64,000 nt of DNA from Pseudomonas rhodesiae (GCF_007858255.1 NZ_VFEU01000005.1:62001-126000); one strand, 5' to 3'. Positions 8,581 to 17,314 are shown, counted from the first letter of the stretch. Translations and numbers: made by a program. Notes: generated by a model from the letters alone, not told the origin.

Positions 8581-8670
8581 TGTGAGAGGGGGCTTGCCCC
8601 CGATGGCAGTGTGTCAGTGAGGGCGGTATCGGCTGACCCACCGCCATCGGGGTTCATGCCCGCTCCCACA
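8581..8670. repeat. REPIN: two inverted REP sequences
   Basis: TGTGAGAGGGGGCTTGCCCC opens the element and an imperfect inverted copy ending CCGCTCCCACA closes it, with about 35 bp of unique loop. This is the REP doublet found as dispersed copies in P. fluorescens genomes, mobilised in trans by REP-associated transposases (RAYT). The right copy has diverged (TTCATGCCC in place of CAAGCCC). Other copies in the window are at 34808, 36508 and 57189, with half-elements at 18787 and 33395. Confidence 0.88.
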
Positions 8671-8758
8671 TTTGAGTCACGGCGTTCCCGGCCACGCAGG
8701 TTTACATGCCCTGCACCCCAGGTAGAATGGCGCCTCTGCCCTATCTCGAGCGAACTTC

Positions 8759-10213
8759 ATGGCGTTGCCGACCCTGCGCATCATCGGATTCATCATCGGC
8801 ATCTTCCTGATCACCCTTGCGATCGCCATGGTTGTGCCCATGGCCACTCTGGTCATTTTCGAACGCACCAGCGACCTGCCCTCCTTTTTATGGGCCAGCC
8901 TGATCACGTTTGTCGCCGGCCTGGCGCTGGTTATCCCCGGTCGCCCCGAGCAGGTGCACCTGCGCCCGCGAGACATGTACCTGCTCACTGTCAGCAGTTG
9001 GCTGGTGGTGTGCGTGTTCGCCGCGTTGCCGTTTCTGCTGACCCAGCACATCAGTTATACCGACTCGTTTTTCGAAAGCATGTCCGGCATTACCGCCACC
9101 GGGTCCACGGTGCTGAGCGGTCTGGACAGTATGTCACCGGGCATCCTGATGTGGCGCTCGCTGCTGCACTGGCTGGGGGGCATCGGGTTTATCGGCATGG
9201 CGGTGGCGATCCTGCCGCTGCTGCGCATTGGTGGCATGCGTCTGTTCCAGACCGAATCCTCGGACCGTTCGGAAAAGGTCATGCCGCGCTCGCATATGGT
9301 GGCGCGGCTGATCGTGGCGGCGTATGTGGGCATCACCATCCTCGGCAGCCTGGCGTTCTGGTGGGCCGGTATGGGCCTGTTCGACGCGATCAACCATGCG
9401 ATGTCGGCGATTTCCACCGGTGGTTTCTCCACCTCCGATCAGTCCCTGGCCCACTGGGAGCAACCGGCGGTGCACTGGGTGGCTGTGGTGGTGATGATCC
9501 TCGGCAGCCTGCCGTTCACCTTGTACGTCGCCACGTTGCGCGGCAACCGTCGGGCATTGATCAAGGATCAGCAGGTGCAAGGTCTGCTTGGCTTGCTGCT
9601 GGTGACCTGGCTGGTACTCGGCACCTGGTACTGGTGGACCACCAATCTGCACTGGCTGGAGGCGCTGCGCCACGTTGCGCTGAACGTCACATCGGTAGTG
9701 ACCACCACCGGTTTTGCACTGGGGGACTACAGTTTGTGGGGCAATTTCTCACTGATGCTGTTCTTCTACCTGGGGTTTATCGGCGGCTGTTCGGGCTCCA
9801 CGGCGGGCGGCATCAAGATTTTCCGCTTTCAAGTGGCTTACATCCTGCTCAAGGCCAACTTGAATCAATTGATTCACCCACGCGCGGTGATCAAGCAGAA
9901 ATACAACGGCCACCGCCTCGACGAAGAGATCGTGCGCTCGATCCTGACCTTTTCGTTTTTCTTCGCCATCACCATCTGCGCCATCGCCCTGGCCCTGTCG
10001 CTGCTGGGCCTGGACTGGATGACCGCCCTGACCGGCGCCGCCAGCACCGTGTCCGGCGTCGGCCCGGGCCTGGGAGAGACCATTGGCCCGGCCGGCAACT
10101 TCGCCAGCCTGCCGGATGCGGCCAAGTGGATCCTGTCCCTGGGCATGCTGCTGGGCCGACTGGAGATCATCACAGTCTTTGTTCTGTGTATCCCGGCGTT
10201 CTGGCGTCACTGA
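8759..10213 (+). CDS. trkH: TrkH-family potassium uptake protein
   Basis: A 484-residue inner-membrane protein with the fourfold membrane-pore-membrane layout of Trk/Ktr potassium channels. Selectivity-filter loops with conserved Gly are visible, for example SGITATGSTVLSG (about residues 108-120), AISTGGFST, VTTTGFA and SGVGPGLGE. TrkH conducts K+ with the cytosolic TrkA subunit, which is not encoded here. The ATG at 8759 has only a weak upstream site. The 3' end overlaps the convergent AraC-type gene by 44 bp, so the transcripts are antisense to each other at their ends. Confidence 0.94.
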   Translation: MALPTLRIIGFIIGIFLITLAIAMVVPMATLVIFERTSDLPSFLWASLITFVAGLALVIPGRPEQVHLRPRDMYLLTVSSWLVVCVFAALPFLLTQHISYTDSFFESMSGITATGSTVLSGLDSMSPGILMWRSLLHWLGGIGFIGMAVAILPLLRIGGMRLFQTESSDRSEKVMPRSHMVARLIVAAYVGITILGSLAFWWAGMGLFDAINHAMSAISTGGFSTSDQSLAHWEQPAVHWVAVVVMILGSLPFTLYVATLRGNRRALIKDQQVQGLLGLLLVTWLVLGTWYWWTTNLHWLEALRHVALNVTSVVTTTGFALGDYSLWGNFSLMLFFYLGFIGGCSGSTAGGIKIFRFQVAYILLKANLNQLIHPRAVIKQKYNGHRLDEEIVRSILTFSFFFAITICAIALALSLLGLDWMTALTGAASTVSGVGPGLGETIGPAGNFASLPDAAKWILSLGMLLGRLEIITVFVLCIPAFWRH

Positions 10214-11228
10214 CCGTCGACGCGTCCTGCAACCGCGCCCGGTACTCGCCGGGCGTGGCATCGAACCAACGGCGAAACGCGCGAAAGAAATTACTCGGGT
10301 CGGCGAACCCCAACAGGTAGGCAATTTCCAGCAAGGTCATGCTCGGCTGCGCCAGGTACTGCTCAGCCAATTCGCGCCGCGTGTCGTCGAGCAAAGTTTG
10401 GAAACTAGTGCCCTCTTCCTGCAAACGCCGTTGCAAGGTGCGTTGGGACAGGTGCAGCGTCCGGGCCACGACCTCGCGCTTGGGCTCACCCTGCGGCAGC
10501 AAGCGGCAGAGCACTTGACGCGCCTTGTGGGTCACACGGCTTTCCGAGAAGCGCGCCAGGTATTCGCCGGCAAAGCGATCATGCAGCAGCGCCATGGCTT
10601 CATTGGCCGTGGGCAGCGGTGTGTCCATATCGGCACGCTCGAAGATCAACGCGTCATAGGGCGCATTGAATTCCAGCGGCGCATGGAACGCCTGCTTGTA
10701 GGGCGCCAGGTCCAGCGGTGGTTCGCCTTGTAACAGGACTTTGCGCGGATGCAGGGTTCGCCCGGTCAACCAGCCGCATAGCGCCAGCGCACAGGCCAGG
10801 GAGGCTTCGGCGCTTTGTCGGGTTGGAGGCAGATGGTCGCCATGCACCGTCAGAATCAGCGCATAGCCTTCGGGTAACAGACGGAAACTCAAGTCGGCAC
10901 TTTCGGCAATGATGCGCTGATAGCGCACCAGCCGCATAAAGCCTTCGGCCAGGGTGTTGCTGGACATCAGCGCATAACCAGCCACATGGAACGACGCCGG
11001 GCGCACCACTTTGCCCATGTTCAAGCCAATCGCCGGGTTGCCTGACAGCTCAACCGCGCGCTGCCACAGCCGGGTCATGGAGTCCTGCGGGAAGCGCGCG
11101 TCGGGATCGCTCAGGGCGGCGTAGTCCAAACCCAATTGCTTGAACAGGGCTTGGCAATCGAGGCCGTCCATTTCCAATGCCTTGACTATCCCCATCGCCC
11201 AGCTTGCAGAAGTTGTTCGTTCGCTCAT
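10170..11228 (-). CDS. AraC-family transcriptional regulator (Arabinose_bd type)
   Basis: A 352-residue regulator with an N-terminal ligand-binding region of the OruR/Arabinose_bd type (about residues 20-210) and a C-terminal double helix-turn-helix (about 245-335, with AYLLGFADPSNFFRAFRRWF). Such proteins usually control one adjacent catabolic or virulence function. It is divergent from the DUF962 gene, and the 84-bp gap carries a clear inverted repeat that could be its operator. The effector is unknown. Confidence 0.88.
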   Translation of the reverse strand: MSERTTSASWAMGIVKALEMDGLDCQALFKQLGLDYAALSDPDARFPQDSMTRLWQRAVELSGNPAIGLNMGKVVRPASFHVAGYALMSSNTLAEGFMRLVRYQRIIAESADLSFRLLPEGYALILTVHGDHLPPTRQSAEASLACALALCGWLTGRTLHPRKVLLQGEPPLDLAPYKQAFHAPLEFNAPYDALIFERADMDTPLPTANEAMALLHDRFAGEYLARFSESRVTHKARQVLCRLLPQGEPKREVVARTLHLSQRTLQRRLQEEGTSFQTLLDDTRRELAEQYLAQPSMTLLEIAYLLGFADPSNFFRAFRRWFDATPGEYRARLQDASTVSDARTPGYTEQRL

Positions 11229-11296
11229 GGCGTCTTCTTAATTAAGCAGGCTCAAAGCCAGCCAGGAAGGCAAGGATACTAAAGTGGCATCTATTG

Positions 11297-11316
11297 TCAC
11301 TGGCTGTTACCAGTGA
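11297..11316. promoter_or_regulatory. Inverted repeat, candidate operator of the AraC-type gene
   Basis: TCACTGG (11297-11303) and CCAGTGA (11310-11316) form a perfect 7-bp inverted repeat with a 6-base centre, between the divergent AraC-type regulator and the DUF962 gene. Placement suggests autoregulation or control of the neighbour; inference. Confidence 0.4.
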
Positions 11317-11387
11317 TCACTCTAGACTCAAATAAGCTCCCCGCCGAACATCTGTTGGGCGGCATAACAATCAAAGGGCCGGCCATC

Positions 11388-11699
11388 GTGGAAAATATCA
11401 AGCGATTCAACAGCTTCGCCGAGTTCTACCCCTATTACCTACAGGAACATGGCAACAGCACCTGTCGCCGCCTGCACTTTATCGGCACCACGCTGGTGAT
11501 CGCCATCCTGGCGTATGCCATTGGCCGAGGTTCACTTGGCTTGCTGCTGGCGGTGCCGATCGCCGGCTACGGCTTTGCCTGGGTTGGCCACTTCTTCTTC
11601 GAAAAGAACCGTCCGGCGACGTTTCAGCACCCGTTCTACAGCCTGCTGGGGGATTTTGTGATGTACCGCGACATGATTCTGGGCAAGGTGCCGTTCTAG
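11388..11699 (+). CDS. DUF962 / Mpo1-like membrane protein
   Basis: A 103-residue protein of the DUF962 family, related to yeast Mpo1 (a Fe-dependent dioxygenase of 2-hydroxy fatty acids). It has the N-terminal FAEFYPYYLQEHGNSTCRRLHFIGT stretch with conserved His, two membrane segments, and GHFFFEKNRPATF. I place the start at GTG 11388 (AGGG nine bases upstream), because the longer frame from GTG 11313 would begin inside the inverted repeat and adds residues unlike the family. Enzymatic activity in bacteria is not established. Confidence 0.8.
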   Translation: MENIKRFNSFAEFYPYYLQEHGNSTCRRLHFIGTTLVIAILAYAIGRGSLGLLLAVPIAGYGFAWVGHFFFEKNRPATFQHPFYSLLGDFVMYRDMILGKVPF

Positions 11700-11815
11700 G
11701 TCATGTGGATATAAAAATCTTTTTGTCATTTACAGTGCTGTATCCTGCGAAAGCTTTTTGAAAGCGCGGAATCACCTGCGATTGAAAAAAACAGACTTTG
11801 CGAGGAGCGACGACA

Positions 11816-11944
11816 ATGCACGAGATCCCTAATCTCCCCTTCCCAAGCCTGCACGAAACTGAGCAGCCAACCCCGCAACAGGCCAGCGACAAGCAGCCTG
11901 AGGCCAAAGAAGCCAAACCAGTCGACAGCGAACGCCAGGACTGA
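11816..11944 (+). CDS. 42-residue polar peptide ORF
   Basis: ATG at 11816 preceded by GAGGAG opens a 42-codon frame: MHEIPNLPFPSLHETEQP followed by a Gln/Lys/Glu/Pro-rich tail ending SERQD. Highly charged, probably disordered, no signal or membrane segment. The good ribosome binding site and a hairpin right after the stop suggest a real gene. Function unknown. Confidence 0.5.
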   Translation: MHEIPNLPFPSLHETEQPTPQQASDKQPEAKEAKPVDSERQD

Positions 11945-11958
11945 CGCCGTACCAGACC

Positions 11959-11992
11959 GTGTGGAAAGCGCACCATTGAGCGCTTTCCACAC
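11959..11992 (+). terminator. Perfect 12-bp hairpin between two small ORFs
   Basis: GTGTGGAAAGCG (11959-11970) and its exact complement (11981-11992) enclose a 10-base loop. No T-run follows, so it may be a weak terminator, an RNA-stability element or a small-RNA 3' structure. Confidence 0.5.
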
Positions 11993-12016
11993 TGCCTGAA
12001 GCCAAGAGATCTTCCC

Positions 12017-12199
12017 ATGACCGACACCCTCCCCGACAACCCGGACACAGCCATCCTCGATGCGGCCTTGCAGATGGTCGAGGTGTGGAATCGCCTGAGC
12101 GCCGATAAGCAAGCCATGCTGCTCAAGCGTTTCGGTACCCAAGAAAACGCCCTCGCCGCTCTGGTGACCACGCAATTGCTGAGCCCTGCCCAAGCTTGA
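12017..12199 (+). CDS. 60-residue hypothetical protein
   Basis: A short acidic helical protein starting MTDTLPDNPDTAILDAALQ with a central VEVWNRLSADKQAMLLKRFG. Two amphipathic helices are likely; no signal peptide or known domain. It follows the 42-residue ORF after a hairpin. I do not recognise the family; it is probably a conserved small Pseudomonas protein. Confidence 0.6.
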   Translation: MTDTLPDNPDTAILDAALQMVEVWNRLSADKQAMLLKRFGTQENALAALVTTQLLSPAQA

Positions 12200-12301
12200 G
12201 CTTTTTGAACTGAGCTTTTTGTGGATTGCTGCCCTGCGCGGGCCAAACCACCGGTATCATTAGCAGCCTATCTTTACCTGCTGCGAATGTGGACCCTTCC
12301 C

Positions 12302-13498
12302 ATGCCCGATACCCAGCGCCCCATGGCGGTCACGCTGCAAGTTGTTTCCATCGTCTTATTCACCTTTATCGGTTACCTGAATATCGGCATTCCCCTGGCC
12401 GTATTGCCAGGCTATGTGCACAGCGAACTGGGGTTTGGCGCGGTGATCGCCGGGCTGGTGATCAGCGTGCAATACCTGGCCACATTGCTGAGCCGCCCGT
12501 ACGCGGGGCGCATCATCGATAACCTGGGCAGCAAGCGCGCCGTGCTGATCGGCCTGACGGGCTGCGGCCTGAGCGGTGTGTTCATGCTGCTGGCGGCGTG
12601 GTTTTCCAGCCTGCCGGCGCTGAGCCTGGGCAGCCTGCTGATCGGCCGTCTGGTGCTGGGCAGCGCTGAGAGCCTGGTGGGTTCGGGCGCCATCGGTTGG
12701 GGCATCGGCCGCGTAGGCGCGGCCAACACCGCCAAAGTCATCTCGTGGAACGGTATCGCCAGCTATGGCGCGCTGGCCGTCGGCGCGCCGTTGGGGGTGC
12801 TGCTGGTCAGCCATCTGGGGCTGTGGAGCATGGGGGTGAGCATCATCCTGCTGGCCGCCGTGGGGCTGTTGCTGGCGTGGAACAAAGTCGCGGCGCCGAT
12901 TGTGAGCGGTGTGCGCCTGCCATTTATGAATGTGTTGGGGCGCGTGCTGCCTCACGGCTGCGCGCTGGCCCTGGGCTCTATCGGCTTTGGCACTATCGCC
13001 ACGTTCATCACCTTGTATTACACCACCCAGCACTGGGATAACGCGGTGTGGGCCTTGAGCCTGTTCGGTGCCAGCTTTATCGGGGCGCGCCTGTTGTTTG
13101 GCAACCTGATCAACCGCATCGGCGGCTTTCGCGTAGCAATCGCCTGCCTGTCGGTGGAGATCCTCGGTCTACTGTTGCTGTGGCTGGCCCCGGACGCCAA
13201 CCTGGCCCTGGCGGGCGCGGCGTTGAGCGGCTTCGGGTTTTCCCTGGTGTTTCCGGCGCTGGGGGTGGAGGCGGTCAATCTGGTGCCGGCCTCCAGCCGT
13301 GGTTCGGCGGTGGGGGCTTATTCGTTGTTCATCGACTTATCACTGGGCGTCACCGGCCCGCTGGCCGGCGCCGTGGCGGCAGGCTTCGGCTTTGCCTCAA
13401 TCTTTCTGTTCGCCGCCCTCGCCGCCCTCGGTGGCTTGCTGCTAAGCCTGTACTTGTATCGTCAGGCGCCCAAAGCCCGCGAAGCACGCGACGCCTAG
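12302..13498 (+). CDS. Major facilitator superfamily transporter (YhhS-like)
   Basis: A 398-residue MFS protein with about 12 membrane helices. The loop 2-3 signature is [14 protein letters not shown] (G-x3-D-x2-G-x-[KR]-x-[KR] type). Weak similarity to the YhhS/YfcJ group suggests export of small molecules or drugs; the substrate is unknown. The start at ATG 12302 is chosen because the hydrophobic core begins soon after; ATG 12287 is an alternative. The stop codon overlaps the stop of the convergent arfB gene by four bases. Confidence 0.85.
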   Translation: MPDTQRPMAVTLQVVSIVLFTFIGYLNIGIPLAVLPGYVHSELGFGAVIAGLVISVQYLATLLSRPYAGRIIDNLGSKRAVLIGLTGCGLSGVFMLLAAWFSSLPALSLGSLLIGRLVLGSAESLVGSGAIGWGIGRVGAANTAKVISWNGIASYGALAVGAPLGVLLVSHLGLWSMGVSIILLAAVGLLLAWNKVAAPIVSGVRLPFMNVLGRVLPHGCALALGSIGFGTIATFITLYYTTQHWDNAVWALSLFGASFIGARLLFGNLINRIGGFRVAIACLSVEILGLLLLWLAPDANLALAGAALSGFGFSLVFPALGVEAVNLVPASSRGSAVGAYSLFIDLSLGVTGPLAGAVAAGFGFASIFLFAALAALGGLLLSLYLYRQAPKAREARDA

Positions 13499-13908
13499 AA
13501 ATCGACCTTGCCGCGCCCGGCCTTGATGCTGCCGCGCTTGGTCTTGGATTCCAGGCGACGCTTCTTCGAACCCAGGGTCGGCTTGGTCGGGCGACGCTTC
13601 TTCTCCACCTTGGTGGCGCTCTGGATCAATTCCACCAGCCGCGCCAGCGCATCGGCGCGATTCTGCTCTTGGGTCCGATACGACTGAGCCTTGAGCACCA
13701 GCACACCGTCGCTGGTGATGCGACTGTCACGTAGCGCCAGCAGCCGCTCTTTGTAGAACTCTGGCAGCGACGACGCAGGGATATCGAATCGCAGGTGCAC
13801 CGCGCTCGACACCTTGTTGACGTTCTGCCCGCCAGCACCCTGGGCGCGGATGGCAGTCAACTCGATTTCGGCATCGGGCAGGTGGACGTTGTTGGAAATC
13901 ACCAGCAT
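13495..13908 (-). CDS. arfB: Alternative ribosome-rescue factor ArfB (YaeJ)
   Basis: A 137-residue peptidyl-tRNA hydrolase that frees ribosomes stalled on non-stop mRNA. It carries the release-factor GGQ loop (AGGQNVNK) in the N-terminal catalytic domain and a C-terminal basic tail ([20 protein letters not shown]) that reads the empty mRNA channel. I start at ATG 13908 ([18 protein letters not shown]), giving the family length; ten upstream codons are possible but unlikely. Confidence 0.94.
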   Translation of the reverse strand: MLVISNNVHLPDAEIELTAIRAQGAGGQNVNKVSSAVHLRFDIPASSLPEFYKERLLALRDSRITSDGVLVLKAQSYRTQEQNRADALARLVELIQSATKVEKKRRPTKPTLGSKKRRLESKTKRGSIKAGRGKVDF

Positions 13909-14018
13909 GGGCAATGGGTTCCTCTGGGGGGCGACCAAGGATACGCGAACGCGCTCGGCCTATGCCTTGAAACGACAAACCCGGCGCATGGCCGGGTTTG
14001 CTCGACTGCAAAAAATCC

Positions 14019-15440
14019 TTACTTCAGCGCAGACGCGACCAAGTCCAGACGCTGCTGCGCACTGCGTTTGTTCTTGATCCAATAACACACGGCCATGAAC
14101 ACCACCCACACCGGGATCGCATACACCGACACCTGGATGCCCGGAATCATCAGCATGACCACCAGGATAAACACCACGAACGCCAGGCAGATGTAATTAC
14201 CGTACGGGTACCACAGCGCCTTGAACAACGGCACCTGGCCGGTGCGGTTCATGTGTTGGCGGAATTTGAAGTGGGAAAAGCTGATCATCGCCCAGTTGAT
14301 CACCAGCGTGGCCACCACCAACGACATCAACAGTTCCAACGCGTGCTGCGGGATCAGGTAGTTCATCAGCACCGCCACCAGGGTGATCGCCGCCGAGGCG
14401 AGGATCGAACGTACCGGCACGCCGCGCTTGTCGATCTTGGCCAGCGCCCGCGGGGCATCGCCCTGTTCGGCCATGCCCAGCAGCATGCGGCTGTTGCAGT
14501 ACGTGCCGCTGTTGTACACCGACAGCGCCGCCGTCAACACCACGAAGTTGAGGATGTGTGCCGCGGTGTTGCTGCCCAGCATCGAGAACACCTGCACGAA
14601 CGGGCTGCCGCTGTAGGCATCGCCGGACGCGTTGAGGGTCGTCAATAGGCTGTCCCAGGGCGTCAGCGACAACAGCACCACCAGGGCGCCGATGTAGAAA
14701 ATCAGGATGCGGTAGATCACCTGATTGATCGCCTTGGGGATCACGGTGCGCGGCTGATCGGCTTCGGCAGCGGTAAAACCGAGCATTTCCAGGCCGCCAA
14801 ACGAGAACATGATGATCGCCATGGCCATCACCAAGCCGCCGACGCCGTGGGGGAAGAAGCCGCCGTGGTCCCACAGGTTGCTCACCGACGCCTGCGGGCC
14901 GCCGCTGCCGCTGACCAACAAGTAGCTGCCCAGGGCAATCATGCCGACAATCGCCACCACTTTGATGATGGCAAACCAGAACTCGGCTTCGCCGAACACT
15001 TTGACGTTGGCCAGGTTGATCACATTGATCAGCACGAAGAAGGCCGCCGCAGAGACCCAGGTCGGGATCTCCGGCCACCAGTAGTGCACGTACTTGCCAA
15101 CAGCCGTCAGCTCCGACATGCCCACCAGAATGTACAGAATCCAGCAGTTCCAGCCCGACAGGAAGCCGGCGAAACCGCCCCAGTACTTGTGGGCAAAATG
15201 ACTGAAGGAACCGGCAACCGGCTCTTCGACGATCATTTCGCCAAGCTGGCGCATGATCATGAAGGCAATGAAGCCGCAGATGGCATAACCCAGGATCATC
15301 GACGGGCCGGCGGACTTGAGCACGCCGGCCGAGCCCAGGAACAGGCCGGTGCCGATGGCGCCACCGAGGGCGATCAACTGGATATGACGGTTTTTCAGGC
15401 CACGTTTCAGTTCGCCTGAAGAGGAATCGGGTCCACTCAT
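14019..15440 (-). CDS. aroP: AroP-type aromatic amino-acid permease
   Basis: A 473-residue APC-superfamily permease with 12 membrane helices. The start region LKRGLKNRHIQLIALGGAIG and the helix-1 GTGLFLGS motif closely match E. coli AroP/PheP, as do VEEPVAGSFSHFAHKYWGG and IMFSFGGLEMLGFTAAEADQP. The expected role is proton-coupled uptake of Phe, Tyr and Trp across the inner membrane. I prefer ATG 15440; a TTG six codons upstream is also open. It stands alone, with more than 600 bp of non-coding DNA upstream. Confidence 0.9.
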   Translation of the reverse strand: MSGPDSSSGELKRGLKNRHIQLIALGGAIGTGLFLGSAGVLKSAGPSMILGYAICGFIAFMIMRQLGEMIVEEPVAGSFSHFAHKYWGGFAGFLSGWNCWILYILVGMSELTAVGKYVHYWWPEIPTWVSAAAFFVLINVINLANVKVFGEAEFWFAIIKVVAIVGMIALGSYLLVSGSGGPQASVSNLWDHGGFFPHGVGGLVMAMAIIMFSFGGLEMLGFTAAEADQPRTVIPKAINQVIYRILIFYIGALVVLLSLTPWDSLLTTLNASGDAYSGSPFVQVFSMLGSNTAAHILNFVVLTAALSVYNSGTYCNSRMLLGMAEQGDAPRALAKIDKRGVPVRSILASAAITLVAVLMNYLIPQHALELLMSLVVATLVINWAMISFSHFKFRQHMNRTGQVPLFKALWYPYGNYICLAFVVFILVVMLMIPGIQVSVYAIPVWVVFMAVCYWIKNKRSAQQRLDLVASALK

Positions 15441-16075
15441 GGAAAGGGTCTCACGCAAGGTTTGATGATGTTGAATGCACGTTGCTGTCTTGAATCTCTG
15501 CTCAAGCAGCGCCGCTCAAACCCCAGCGCAGGCACCAGGAATACAGCGTCTTTCTAAGGGTCATGCGTCACCTGTTTGTTTTTATCTGTGACGAAATCGA
15601 ACCCGTCCGGCTCGTGGCCGGGCGGAGTGATCGGGGTGGTTAACCCCAGGTTTTGGCCTTTTGCGCAGGTACGCAAAGGGGGGTCACAGTAAAACGCGCG
15701 CATTGTACACCGCTCGACAGCCTGGGGCGGCCATTGCAGCGGGCGTGCGACGATCTGTCAGGCATTCCTTACAGCGCCGAATAACTCAATAATGCCGCGA
15801 ACAAGTCGTAAATTAATCGTTACAGCGCGGAAAATCCTCGTTACAGCTGTAACTCACGGGAAAATTGACGCTCAGAAATTTCCTTCATGATGGCCATCCC
15901 CAGTGTCTTGAATTTCCTCGGAAAAAAATTCTCGCGAAAAATCAGAACAAAAAATCCAAATGAAACCGTGTCAATAAAAATTTTGCATTCTGAAACACCC
16001 TCACCTAGGTTTCCCACTTGCCCAGCGAGACCGCTGGCAAGCCGTTCTCAAACAACGTCCTCTAGGAGATACACC
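15441..16075. other. 635-bp intergenic region between aroP and the peptide gene
   Basis: No convincing gene. The aroP-proximal half is GC-rich. The half next to the peptide gene (15880-16010) is strikingly AT-rich with A/T tracts, unlike the surrounding genes, and probably holds the promoter of the peptide operon. Direct repeats at 15769-15853 are listed separately. Confidence 0.6.
15769..15853. promoter_or_regulatory. Three phased TTACAGC repeats ending in a palindrome
   Basis: TTACAGC occurs at 15769, 15820 and 15841. The last copy lies within the perfect 14-bp palindrome GTTACAGCTGTAAC (15840-15853). Spacings of 51 and 21 bp are near multiples of a helical turn, as for a regulator binding one face of DNA. 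It could serve aroP or the peptide gene. Confidence 0.4.
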
Positions 16076-16213
16076 ATGCAAGTACTGGAAAACGACCTGG
16101 AAACCGAACTGCAACTCGACGATTGGTTTGAAGCGCCGACCCATGAGGCCGCCGTAGAAATGATGCAAGCCGATGCCGTTGTGCCGTTTGGCACCGCGAT
16201 GTGGCCTTTCTAA
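16076..16213 (+). CDS. 45-residue acidic peptide, candidate precursor
   Basis: ATG 16076 follows a strong GGAG site (CTAGGAGATACACC). The peptide has an acidic helical N-terminal half (NDLETELQLDDWFEAP) and a hydrophobic, aromatic C-terminus (AVVPFGTAMWPF). This leader-plus-core layout is typical of ribosomally made, post-translationally modified peptide precursors. The only linked gene is an M29-aminopeptidase-like protein 73 bp downstream. There are no Cys and no Gly-Gly cleavage site. It is preceded by a long AT-rich promoter region. I do not recognise the family; being a precursor is inference, being translated is well supported. Confidence 0.65.
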   Translation: MQVLENDLETELQLDDWFEAPTHEAAVEMMQADAVVPFGTAMWPF

Positions 16214-16286
16214 CCCACGACAGGCATCCAGCGGGTGCTGTGCACGGCACCCGCTCCCTTACCCAAGACACACAAGGACATCCGTC

Positions 16287-17246
16287 ATGGACAAGGCCCG
16301 CGCCGTCGAACATTTCCTCTACTACCTGGCTCATCATCCGGCCCTCAACGGCCTGAGCTGCCCGACCGTGCTACTGGGCCATACCGAGCGCTATGACGCT
16401 ATCGCCCGCGCCATTACCCAAGGCAGCGCCGGTCGCTTCAATTTCCAAGTGCAGCGCCTGGATCTGACCGCCAGCGATGCCATGGCTCAGGCCATCGAAG
16501 CCTGCGACCTGTACCTGTTCCTCTACGATTCCTCCACGCTGCCCAACCCAAGCGCCGAAGGCCCGGACTTTATCCGCGCCCTGCAAGCGGTGATGGCCGA
16601 ACACTGGAAGAAGTCCCTGCTGTTCAAGGATTACGGCGACTATTTCTACGATACGTTCAGCGTCGAGCCACAACGCATCGCCGACCTCAACGCCACGCTG
16701 ATCCGGCGCATGGGCCAGGCCACGGTGCTGAGCTTCACCGACAAGCACGGCTCACGCCTCCAGGCGCCCCTGAGCAGTATCAAGAAGTGGACGAATATCA
16801 ACGGCGTCGGCAACCACGACCTGGCTCCCGGCGAGATCGCCACCCACAGCGAAGCGATCAATGGTCAGGTGCGGTTTGTCGGCACCTTCCTCAGCACCAT
16901 CCCCTTCGCGCGTAAATACGGCGTGCTGCAATCACCGCTGGAGCTGTGGATCGAGAATTCGACCATCTGCAGCGTGGCCAGCGACGTGCCGGGGCTGGCC
17001 GATGACTTCAACAAATACCTCAACGCCAACCCGTCCAACCGCCGTGTGGAGGAACTCGGCATCGGCACCAATGAAGGGGTCAAGGATTTATACGCACGCA
17101 ATGCTGGCTTCGAGGAGCGCCATTGCGGTCTGCATCTAGGCTTGGGTGGCGGGCAGAAAGGCAGTCATCACCTGGACTTGATCTTTTCCAGTGGGGTATT
17201 GGCGTTGGATGACAAGCCGGTGTTCGATGGCAGGTTTGCGTTCTAG
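16287..17246 (+). CDS. M29 (AmpS/aminopeptidase T)-like metalloprotein
   Basis: A 319-residue protein. The C-terminal half resembles M29 leucyl aminopeptidases: PGEIATHSE (E183), EELGIGTNEG (E256), HLGLG (H283) and HHLD (H295, D297) fall where, as I recall, the family's two-metal ligands lie. The equivalent of the family Tyr is not obvious. The N-terminal half (residues 1-150) resembles the AmpS N-domain only loosely. M29 enzymes remove N-terminal residues from peptides. The ATG at 16287 has AAGGA nine bases upstream. Linked to the 45-residue peptide gene, it may trim or modify that peptide. Function inferred, family moderately sure. Confidence 0.7.
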   Translation: MDKARAVEHFLYYLAHHPALNGLSCPTVLLGHTERYDAIARAITQGSAGRFNFQVQRLDLTASDAMAQAIEACDLYLFLYDSSTLPNPSAEGPDFIRALQAVMAEHWKKSLLFKDYGDYFYDTFSVEPQRIADLNATLIRRMGQATVLSFTDKHGSRLQAPLSSIKKWTNINGVGNHDLAPGEIATHSEAINGQVRFVGTFLSTIPFARKYGVLQSPLELWIENSTICSVASDVPGLADDFNKYLNANPSNRRVEELGIGTNEGVKDLYARNAGFEERHCGLHLGLGGGQKGSHHLDLIFSSGVLALDDKPVFDGRFAF

Positions 17247-17250
17247 CGCC

Positions 17251-17310
17251 AGCTACAAGTCGCGAGTCGCGAGCTACAAGCTACAAGCTACAAGCTACAA
17301 GTCGCAAGCC
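17251..17310. repeat. AGCTACA tandem repeat
   Basis: The heptamer AGCTACA and close variants (AAGCTAC, GTCGCGAG) recur five or six times between the M29-like gene and the terminator. This matches the second palindromic repeat family of P. fluorescens genomes; a related element lies at 40136-40215 between gcvP and sdaA. Confidence 0.65.
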
Positions 17311-17314
17311 TCAA

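Noticed and set aside
17251..17310. Possible CRISPR-like array from the AGCTACA repeats
   Set aside because: Units are 7 bp and contiguous, with no unique spacers and no cas genes.
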